The notes under the pieces were generated by a model. That model worked only from the letters and a program-made list of their open reading frames with translations, made no database searches and had not been told where the DNA came from. Below are positions 58,552-64,000 of a stretch of 64,000 bases of DNA, one piece after another. Origin of the DNA: an uncultured Anaerolineae bacterium (GTDB taxonomy: Bacteria; Chloroflexota; Anaerolineae; Promineifilales; Promineifilaceae); assembly GCA_937943625.1 (NCBI GenBank), contig CALEAD010000020.1, forward strand, positions 1-64,000, read 5' to 3'. A program made the translations under genes and the position numbers. Position 1 is the stretch's first letter. Each line of letters opens with the position of its first letter.

Positions 58552-59199
58552 ATGTTCGACACCCTTTTTGGCCGCCGCGCGCGCGAAATCGAGATGAAAC
58601 AAGGCAACCGTTTGCCACCTGGCCAATCCCTGACAGACAAATTTCCCGTACTGCACTACGGTCCGGTTCCCAACGTAGACCTTGCCACGTGGACCCTGCG
58701 CATTTTTGGCGCCGTGGAAGAGGAAATCGTGTGGACCTGGGAGCAGTTCAACAAACTACCGCGCACACAAGTGACGCTAGACCTGCACTGCGTCACGCGC
58801 TGGTCAAAATTTGATACCCCCTGGGAAGGGGTCTCGCTCGGTCAACTGGTGCGCGAAGGTATTGTGCGACCCAGGCCAGAAGCCAGATTCGTCGTCCAGC
58901 ATTGTGAATACGGCTACACCACCAACACCCCCATAGAGCTGGTGCTGCAAGATAACTTTTTGCTGGCAACCCACTACGACGGCAAACCGCTAACACCTGA
59001 GCATGGTTATCCTCTGCGCGGGTTGGTGGGCACATTTACCGACCGCAGCGAGCCAAAATCTGCCTATTTGTGGAAAGGAGGCAAATGGCTGCGCGCGCTG
59101 GAATTCCGCGTCCATGACCAGCCCGGCTTTTGGGAGCGCAATGGTTACCACAATGAAGCTGATCCCTGGAAAGAACAGCGCTTTGCGCGCGGTTGGTAA
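58552..59199 (+). CDS. Molybdopterin-dependent oxidoreductase, sulfite-oxidase fold
   Basis: The 215-residue protein is the isolated molybdenum-cofactor domain. [26 protein letters not shown] has the Cys that ligates molybdenum (HCVTRWS), followed by [46 protein letters not shown], and [17 protein letters not shown]. There is no signal peptide, Tat or Sec, so it is cytoplasmic, unlike MsrP/YedY. The partner and substrate are unknown; related short proteins are often annotated as sulfite oxidase-like. A clear AGGAG stands 8 nt before the ATG. It is upstream of the rpmH operon but probably in its own transcript. Confidence 0.88.
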   Translation: MFDTLFGRRAREIEMKQGNRLPPGQSLTDKFPVLHYGPVPNVDLATWTLRIFGAVEEEIVWTWEQFNKLPRTQVTLDLHCVTRWSKFDTPWEGVSLGQLVREGIVRPRPEARFVVQHCEYGYTTNTPIELVLQDNFLLATHYDGKPLTPEHGYPLRGLVGTFTDRSEPKSAYLWKGGKWLRALEFRVHDQPGFWERNGYHNEADPWKEQRFARGW

Positions 59200-59218
59200 A
59201 CAAAACCGCGCATCTGAT

Positions 59219-59247
59219 TTGACCACCCCCATTGGCTCAGATATAAT
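59219..59247 (+). promoter_or_regulatory. Consensus sigma-70 promoter of the rpmH operon
   Basis: TTGACC (59219-59224) and TATAAT (59242-59247) are exactly 17 bp apart, 150 bp before the rpmH start. The long leader then carries a terminator-like hairpin. Confidence 0.85.
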
Positions 59248-59354
59248 CCCGTGTCGCTCATCGGTGCGTACGAGCGTTGGTTTATTGTGCCTCTGCCCTG
59301 CCCTTGCACTGCAAGCGGGGAGTGGCTTAGCTGGATAGATGTGTGACATGGACA

Positions 59355-59379
59355 CAGGGCTTTAAGCCCTGGTTTTTTT
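59355..59379 (+). terminator. Terminator-like hairpin in the rpmH leader
   Basis: CAGGGC (59355-59360) and GCCCTG (59366-59371) pair around a 5-nt loop and are followed by seven T. It lies between the strong promoter and the ribosome site of rpmH, so it may act as an attenuator or end a short RNA. Confidence 0.55.
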
Positions 59380-59398
59380 GCCTAAGGAGATTGAGATT

Positions 59399-59623
59399 AT
59401 GCCAAAGCGGACATATCAACCCAAAATACGTCGCCGCATGCGCGTTCATGGTTTTCGCCAGAGAATGGCAACGCGCGGCGGCCGTGATGTGCTGAAGAGC
59501 CGGCGGGCAAAGGGTCGCCGTGTGTTAACGGTTAGCATGAACAATAGCGTGAAGCGCGTGAACTGGAAGGGTACCTCGGCTACGGCGTACCGCTCTGTCA
59601 AGCGGTATGGTGGCGGCAAGTAG
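59399..59623 (+). CDS. rpmH: Ribosomal protein bL34, C-terminally extended
   Basis: The first 45 residues ([20 protein letters not shown] and on through [25 protein letters not shown]) match bL34 exactly in pattern. The protein then continues for another 29 residues ([19 protein letters not shown] and [10 protein letters not shown]), giving 74 where the family has about 44-50. The extension is basic and has no in-frame stop in between. AAGGAG lies 9 nt before the ATG at 59399, and an upstream in-frame start is rejected. It heads the operon with rnpA, yidD, a propeller lipoprotein, yidC and jag, the classic order near the replication origin. Confidence 0.95.
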   Translation: MPKRTYQPKIRRRMRVHGFRQRMATRGGRDVLKSRRAKGRRVLTVSMNNSVKRVNWKGTSATAYRSVKRYGGGK

Positions 59624-59660
59624 GGCGTAGAGATTGGTTACCGACCCTTGCGGAGGCTGA

Positions 59661-60038
59661 ATGCTGCCCAAACGAAACCGTTTGCGGCATTCGCTGCAAG
59701 TGCAGCAAGTCAGACGCCAGGGGCAAAGCTGGCGTCACCCGTTGGTTATTTTGCTTGTGACAACTCATGAGGATGAAGTCAGCCGCTTTGCTTTCGTTGC
59801 CGGCCGCAGCGTAGGTAAAGCGGTTGTGCGTAATCGGGCAAAGCGGCTGTTGCGTGAAGCGGTGCGGTTGAACCTGCCTGGCATTTTGCCGGGCAGGAAT
59901 TGTTTGCTTATTGCGCGGCCGGCTATCGTAGGAGCCTCGTTTGCCGAAGTGGAAACGGCCGTGCTGTATCTGCTACAGCGTGCCCAGCTGCTGACTGCGC
60001 AAACGGCCGTATTCCCACAAAAGGTTCCGCCAACATGA
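59661..60038 (+). CDS. rnpA: Ribonuclease P protein component
   Basis: The 125-residue basic protein carries the RNR signature [17 protein letters not shown], which contacts the RNA of RNase P, and the start [20 protein letters not shown] typical of RnpA. It assists 5' processing of tRNA precursors. GGAGG lies 4 nt before the ATG. Its end overlaps the yidD start (ATGA). The C-terminal 20 residues extend beyond the usual core and include AACGGCCGT palindromes. Confidence 0.95.
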   Translation: MLPKRNRLRHSLQVQQVRRQGQSWRHPLVILLVTTHEDEVSRFAFVAGRSVGKAVVRNRAKRLLREAVRLNLPGILPGRNCLLIARPAIVGASFAEVETAVLYLLQRAQLLTAQTAVFPQKVPPT

Positions 60039-60244
60039 AACGGTTGCTTTTAGGATTGATCCGGTTTTACCAAAAGTTTATTTCGCCCGCTCTTCCCCCA
60101 AGCTGTCGCTTTCAACCAACTTGTTCTCATTATGGGTACGAAGCCATTCAAAAACACGGGGTACTGAAGGGTGGCTGGCTGGCAATCAAGCGGATTGCAC
60201 GCTGCCACCCGTTTAACCCTGGGGGGTACGATCCGGTACCGTGA
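60035..60244 (+). CDS. yidD: Membrane protein insertion efficiency factor YidD
   Basis: The 69-residue protein has the YidD core: [65 protein letters not shown], with the conserved [11 protein letters not shown] Cys pair and [10 protein letters not shown]. It sits between rnpA and the propeller gene, overlapping rnpA by 4 bp. It aids YidC-dependent membrane protein insertion in known systems. Confidence 0.95.
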   Translation: MKRLLLGLIRFYQKFISPALPPSCRFQPTCSHYGYEAIQKHGVLKGGWLAIKRIARCHPFNPGGYDPVP

Positions 60245-60273
60245 CCCTGTGGCGCTTTCACGGAGGTAATGCG

Positions 60274-61431
60274 TTGTACGAAGCAAAACGGCCGTCTCAT
60301 CGGCTGACTGTTCTGATGCTCATTGTCGCTGCCTGGCTGCTGGCTGCCTGTGGCGACATCATAGCCAGTGCCAACTGGCCCGGCCTTTCCGCTGAAGGGG
60401 ATATTGTTTACGTGGCCTTTGGCGACGGCGTGCTGGCCTACAACGTGCCAGAGCAGCGCGAGGAGTGGGTTTTCTCGCCGGTGCCCGGCCGGCTGCAATT
60501 TTACGCCGCACCTGGGGTCGAAAACGGTCGTGTGGTGTTGGGTGATTTTGGCATGTCGCAAGGCTTTTTCAGCCCGCGCGTGGTGGTGCGTGCCTATGCC
60601 GTGCGCCAGAGCGGTACCAATGTGCCCGATGAACTGTGGACTGTGCCCAATATCGCCTCAGACCGCATTGTCGCGCCTCCGTTACTGGTAGACGGCCGTG
60701 CGTTCATCGGCACGGCAGACAATCAGGTGGTTGCCCTGGATGCGGACGACGGCACAGAACTCTGGCGTTTCCAGACCGGGCACAGCATTTGGGGGCGCCC
60801 CTCTTATAAAGAGGGCACGCTTTTTGTCGCTTCACTCGACCGTAAAGTGTACGCGCTGGATGCCGAAAGCGGCCGTCAGCTCTGGATGACAGAACTTGGC
60901 GGTGCAATTGCCAGCAGCGTGGTCATAGACACAGATCTGGTCTACGTCACCAGTTTTGACCAGAACATGCACGCGCTTGACCGTGCCACCGGCCGCATTG
61001 TCTGGAGCGTAAAAGCAACGGCCTGGGTTTGGGGTGCGCCGGTAATGGGTGAAGGCGTTATCTATTTTGTTGATGCAGCTGGCGTGGTCTATGCCGTAGA
61101 TGCTGAAAACGGCCGTGTGCTTTGGTCTATCAGCGTAGAAGGCAGCGTGCAAACAACGCCTGCTCTTGCCAATGGTGTGCTTTACGTGGTTTCAGACAAA
61201 GACCTGGAGTCCAAAGAACCCAAGGGCATCATTACAGCCATATCAACCGATGACAACGGTCGTGTGCTCTGGCAGCAAGAACCAGGTTTGCCCGTGTTCA
61301 CAACCCCCGTGGTCGTTGGCGATACCCTGGTCGTCGTTGTACCCCCATCAGCCGACACCCTGCTAATTGGCTACGACGCCATGAGCGGCGCACAGCGATG
61401 GAAGGTCGTGCCGCCAAATATGCGGCGCTAA
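60274..61431 (+). CDS. PQQ-type beta-propeller lipoprotein (BamB-like)
   Basis: From the TTG at 60274 the protein has 385 residues. A GGAGG sits 7 nt before this TTG, while the earlier GTG at 60241 lacks one. The leader LTVLMLIVAAWLLAACGD has the lipobox LAAC. The rest is a PQQ-like eight-bladed propeller with repeats of the type VVALDADDGTELWRFQTG, VYALDAESGRQLWMTELGG, MHALDRATGRIVWSVKA and VYAVDAENGRVLWSISVEG. BamB works in outer-membrane assembly, but this lineage probably has no outer membrane, so another folding or quality-control role near YidC is likely. It is inserted between yidD and yidC, an unusual position. Confidence 0.88.
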   Translation: MYEAKRPSHRLTVLMLIVAAWLLAACGDIIASANWPGLSAEGDIVYVAFGDGVLAYNVPEQREEWVFSPVPGRLQFYAAPGVENGRVVLGDFGMSQGFFSPRVVVRAYAVRQSGTNVPDELWTVPNIASDRIVAPPLLVDGRAFIGTADNQVVALDADDGTELWRFQTGHSIWGRPSYKEGTLFVASLDRKVYALDAESGRQLWMTELGGAIASSVVIDTDLVYVTSFDQNMHALDRATGRIVWSVKATAWVWGAPVMGEGVIYFVDAAGVVYAVDAENGRVLWSISVEGSVQTTPALANGVLYVVSDKDLESKEPKGIITAISTDDNGRVLWQQEPGLPVFTTPVVVGDTLVVVVPPSADTLLIGYDAMSGAQRWKVVPPNMRR

Positions 61432-61463
61432 TAGCGCTACGCTATTAGCACCACGCTATTAGC
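61427..61463 (+). repeat. Three copies of a 10-bp word forming alternative hairpins
   Basis: GCTAATAGCG (61427-61436) pairs perfectly with CGCTATTAGC at 61440-61449 or with the second copy at 61454-61463. It overlaps the propeller gene's stop codon and lies 31 bp before the yidC start. Confidence 0.6.
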
Positions 61464-61493
61464 ATCTCTTGGTTTACAGGACGGGTAACAACT

Positions 61494-62357
61494 ATGTGGG
61501 ACACTTTCATCCTCAATCCCATGATCAACGCACTGTTGATGCTTTACGAACTGTTGGGCAAAAACTTTGTGCTGGCCATTACCGTATTCACCATCCTCAT
61601 TCGCCTCATCACTTTGCCGCTAAATCTGCGCCAGCAGCGTTCCAGCATGAAAATGCAGGAAATCCAGCCCCAAATTCAGGCCATTCAGAAAAAGTACCGC
61701 GACAATCCGCAGAAGATGCAAGAAGAGTTTGCCAAGATTGGTTATAACCCGGCCGATACGCTAATGGGCTGCCTGCCGCTGCTGATTCAGATGCCCATTC
61801 TCATTGGTCTCTATCAGGCAATCATTAACGTGCTGGGTTCTACACCGCAGGCGTTATTTGGTCTAACGCAGCGCGTTTATCCCTTCATTGATCTGACAGC
61901 GCTGCTGCCGGTGGAAAACAAATTCTTCTGGCTGAATATGGCACAGCCAGACCCGCTGCTCATCCTGCCACTGCTCGTCTTTGGCACGATGTTCTTGCAA
62001 CAGAAGCTGCTGACGCCGCAAATGAAGCCGGGCGATAACAAAGACAATCCTATGGCGTCTATGACGCAATCCATGACCTATACCATGCCCATTATGTTTG
62101 GCTTCATTTCGCTCAGTTTTCCCGCCGGGCTATCTATTTATTTTGTGCTTTCCAACGTGATTGGTATTGCGCAGGGGTATTACATGCGTTACACCATGCC
62201 CAAACCAGAACCCAAAAAAGCCCTGCCGGTGGTAGAGGATGCACCTGTGGCGGCGGAGAAGGAGCCACTAAAGAGCGAGTACAGCCCAAGTACGCCCGCT
62301 TTGCCAGCGGCAAAACGGCCTGCCTCAAAACGAAAGCAGCGTTCAGCCAAACGTTAG
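61494..62357 (+). CDS. yidC: Membrane protein insertase YidC
   Basis: The 287-residue protein is a short YidC/Oxa1 of Gram-positive type, without the large periplasmic domain. LGKNFVLAITVFTILIRLITLPLNLRQQRSSMKMQEIQPQIQAIQKKY is the first segment with the conserved charged residues, followed by GCLPLLIQMPILIGLYQAI and the final segments FGFISLSFPAGLSIYFVLSNVIGIAQGYYM. The tail is basic (KRPASKRKQRSAKR), which contacts ribosomes. It is preceded by the propeller gene and followed by jag after a repeat-bearing gap of 180 bp. Confidence 0.95.
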   Translation: MWDTFILNPMINALLMLYELLGKNFVLAITVFTILIRLITLPLNLRQQRSSMKMQEIQPQIQAIQKKYRDNPQKMQEEFAKIGYNPADTLMGCLPLLIQMPILIGLYQAIINVLGSTPQALFGLTQRVYPFIDLTALLPVENKFFWLNMAQPDPLLILPLLVFGTMFLQQKLLTPQMKPGDNKDNPMASMTQSMTYTMPIMFGFISLSFPAGLSIYFVLSNVIGIAQGYYMRYTMPKPEPKKALPVVEDAPVAAEKEPLKSEYSPSTPALPAAKRPASKRKQRSAKR

Positions 62358-62401
62358 CGCGACTTTTGCGTAGCAAAAGCTGCCAGGTTCCGCCGACAGA
62401 T

Positions 62402-62462
62402 TCAGGGGGGTTCCCCATGAGCGGGGCACACCACGATAGATGAAAATGGAACGCAGGTTAGC
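62402..62462. repeat. Family-2 dispersed repeat, reverse orientation
   Basis: GTTCCCCATGAGCGGGGCAC, ACCACGATAGATGAAAATGG and AACGCAGGTTAGC are the reverse complement of the copy near 130. It is followed at once by a family-1 copy at 62460. Confidence 0.65.
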
Positions 62463-62520
62463 CGTCGGCGGTCAGCTGGCTGTGTTCGGCAGCCAGCGGT
62501 CTGCCGTCAGTGGTTATTTT
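62460..62520. repeat. Family-1 dispersed repeat abutting the jag ribosome site
   Basis: GCCGTCGGCGGTCAGCTGGC to CTGCCGTCAGTGGTTATTTTCC, then GAGGAGCGTGAGAG and the ATG of jag. Paired with a family-2 copy on its left. Confidence 0.65.
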
Positions 62521-62536
62521 CCGAGGAGCGTGAGAG

Positions 62537-63367
62537 ATGATGAACAAAAAGAAACGAGAGTATGAAGCGCAAGGGAAAACAGTAGAGGCGGCCATCGAAT
62601 CAGGTCTGGCGGCCATGCGCGCTACGCGAGATGAGGTGGAAATTCAGGTGTTGGATGAGGGCAGCCGGGGGTTACTGGGTATTGGCAGCCGCAATGCGGT
62701 TGTGAAATTAACCCTTAAACAAGGTTTGGTGCAAGAGGAGCCTGTAGCACCGGTGATAACTGCTGCTGCCCCCAAACCAGTTTCACCTACGGTAGTAGAA
62801 CCAATGACGACCCTCTCTGCGCCTGCGCCGGTTGAGATGCTGGCAGACGAAGAGGAGGATGAGGAAGAGCCAACGGCCGTTTCCTCTGCTCCTATTCTTG
62901 ATGAAGAAGCGGCCGTTGCCCAGGAAATCCTGACCAACCTGCTGCAAAAGATGGCCGTTTCCGCTACCATCGTTGCTGGCGTCACTGCGCCAGACGACTT
63001 GACTGGCGAGCGCGTGAACGTGCTGGATATTCGTGGTGAAGACTTGCGCATTTTGATTGGGCAGCGTGGCGACACCCTGAGCGCCTTGCAATACATTGCC
63101 CGGTTGATGGTAGGGCACAGGCTTCACCAGCGCGCCAACTTTGTCATTGACATTGAGGGTTATCGCCAACGTCGCGAGGTAGCGCTGGCCAAACTGGCGG
63201 AACGCATGGCGCAAAAAGCCATTCAACAAAGACGCCCCATCAGCCTGGAGCCCATGCCGCCCCACGAACGACGCATCATTCATATGACGCTGCGCGGCCA
63301 TCAGCGCGTATACACCCAAAGCACGGGCGAAGGTGACCGGCGCAAAGTGCGCATTTTGCTCAAATAG
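62537..63367 (+). CDS. jag: RNA-binding protein Jag (KhpB), SpoIIIJ-associated
   Basis: The 276-residue protein has the Jag_N domain (EYEAQGKTVEAAIESGLAAM to DEGSRGLLGIGSRNA), an acidic linker (VEMLADEEEDEEEPTAVS), a KH domain with the GxxG loop in EDLRILIGQRGDTLSALQYIARLM, and the R3H domain with RREVALAKLAERMAQ and ERRIIHMTLRGHQRV. It binds small RNAs and controls cell elongation in other bacteria. It follows yidC as usual for this operon. GAGGAG precedes the first of two adjacent ATG codons, so it starts at 62537 or 62540. Confidence 0.93.
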   Translation: MMNKKKREYEAQGKTVEAAIESGLAAMRATRDEVEIQVLDEGSRGLLGIGSRNAVVKLTLKQGLVQEEPVAPVITAAAPKPVSPTVVEPMTTLSAPAPVEMLADEEEDEEEPTAVSSAPILDEEAAVAQEILTNLLQKMAVSATIVAGVTAPDDLTGERVNVLDIRGEDLRILIGQRGDTLSALQYIARLMVGHRLHQRANFVIDIEGYRQRREVALAKLAERMAQKAIQQRRPISLEPMPPHERRIIHMTLRGHQRVYTQSTGEGDRRKVRILLK

Positions 63368-63442
63368 GGTATCTCGTCTGCAGTCAAGAAGTTTTGTAAA
63401 GCGCTGTTTCCAGAAAGCGTGAACCACGCCCCAAATAGTTAA

Positions 63443-63482
63443 GTCAGCCAGTCAGCTAAAGAACGAAAGCTGGCCGGCTGAC
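63443..63482. terminator. Hairpin between convergent genes
   Basis: GTCAGCCAGTCAGCT (63443-63457) and AGCTGGCCGGCTGAC (63468-63482) pair with one mismatch and one G-U. It separates jag from the CPBP gene and could act on both sides; no long T-run follows. Confidence 0.55.
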
Positions 63483-63485
63483 AGA

Positions 63486-64000
63486 CTACATCCCCCCATT
63501 GCTTACAAACTGCTCCAGGTAGAGGGCCAGCATAGAGAGCATTCCCAAGACAAAATTGTAGCCAAAGTGGACGAAGATTGCCACGCTGGTATTGCTGCGC
63601 TCGCGTATCCATCCCAAAGCCAGGCCAATGACAAACACTACCAGCGTCACCGGTGTAATCCCATATTGCACGTGGGCAATGGCAAAGAGTAGGGAAGTAG
63701 CCCAAAGGCCAAATACGGGCTGTAGGGCGCCACGGAAAAGGATCTCTTCCCCCATGCCCGCAGCCAGGGCCACCACAAACCAATCCCACACGGAGTTCAT
63801 GTTGGCAAATAGTTCCCCACTGATCTCTTGCACCATTTGCGATTCTTCTGGGGCAAAAAATGCCCATACTGCCCCAGCAGCCCATTGCAGTACAACCAGG
63901 ATACCAATCCAGCGCAGCCCCAGGCGAATTTGTTCCCAGCTCATCGGCAGCAGCCCCAACCGTTCCGAGATGGTGTGCCCCTTGCGCCGCACCCATAGTC
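63486..64000 (-). CDS. CPBP family intramembrane metalloprotease, partial at the window edge
   Basis: At least 171 residues are visible; the frame stays open to the end of the window, so the N-terminus is missing. The CPBP motifs are present: AAGMGEEILFRGALQPVFG (catalytic Glu-Glu and Arg), LLFAIAHVQYGITP (His) and FVHFGYNFVLGMLSM (His and Asn). About four hydrophobic segments remain. The family covers prenyl-protein-type peptidases and bacteriocin self-immunity proteins; the function here is unknown. A GTG at 63992 could be a start, but the upstream codons fit the family too. Confidence 0.85.
   Translation of the reverse strand, partial: LWVRRKGHTISERLGLLPMSWEQIRLGLRWIGILVVLQWAAGAVWAFFAPEESQMVQEISGELFANMNSVWDWFVVALAAGMGEEILFRGALQPVFGLWATSLLFAIAHVQYGITPVTLVVFVIGLALGWIRERSNTSVAIFVHFGYNFVLGMLSMLALYLEQFVSNGGM

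Noticed and set aside
59248-59354. SRP or 6S RNA gene in the rpmH leader
   Set aside because: The conserved SRP loop (GGAAG...GGTAGCAG type) and the 6S bubble cannot be found; kept only as a possible leader or unknown RNA.

Overview
The window looks like chromosomal DNA of a Chloroflexota bacterium, probably of the Anaerolineae-like lineages. This is inferred from gene content and style and was not tested by any search. Pointers are proline/threonine-rich linkers in secreted proteins, a LexA gene whose promoter carries the GAAC-N4-GTTC type of SOS box, an LCP wall-polymer ligase with no lipopolysaccharide or outer-membrane assembly genes, several REC-GAF-PAS signalling proteins, and secreted proteins ending in a short (Y/F)LPVIR(K/R) tail. 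I saw no rRNA, tRNA, CRISPR array, phage or insertion sequence.

Layout. 1-5.2 kb: an unknown small protein, a flavin reductase, a phosphoglycerate-mutase-like metalloenzyme, the ribosome-rescue hydrolase ArfB and a UMF1-type transporter with an unusual soluble insertion. 5.4-27.6 kb: a long minus-strand surface-polysaccharide locus. Read in the direction of transcription it holds a GHL10 hydrolase, a membrane glycosyltransferase, a beta-helix protein, a methyltransferase, GT2, a GT2-GT4 fusion, a coiled-coil protein, a sulfotransferase, two GT4 enzymes, the Wzt-type ATPase, a DUF2142-type membrane protein, a clan GH-A hydrolase, the Wzm-type permease and an LCP protein. These genes would build, modify, export and anchor one or more glycans.

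27.9-47.8 kb: kynureninase, MutY, a two-gene LysO exporter, an MgtC/DUF4010 membrane protein, a three-gene operon (arginine-decarboxylase-like enzyme, solute-binding/OmpA fusion, solute-binding/VWA fusion), LexA with a readable self-regulated promoter, an FtsK-like ATPase with a small partner, two response-regulator proteins (one with a nucleotide-cyclase domain), a peptide-type binding protein, RsmG and RecF. 48-64 kb: an S49 peptidase, a large secreted DUF4350-like protein, an OmpR-type regulator, a sulfatase-fold enzyme, Lgt, GuaB, PurB, a molybdopterin oxidoreductase, and the rpmH-rnpA-yidD-(beta-propeller lipoprotein)-yidC-jag operon. The window ends inside a CPBP protease.

The most striking signal lies across the genes rather than in one of them. 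The palindrome ACGGCCGT, usually as AACGGCCGTT, occurs about 85 times by eye count, in coding DNA in all reading frames and between genes. It resembles the HIP1 palindrome of cyanobacteria. A second layer consists of two dispersed intergenic repeat families that often sit side by side and often end just upstream of a Shine-Dalgarno sequence.
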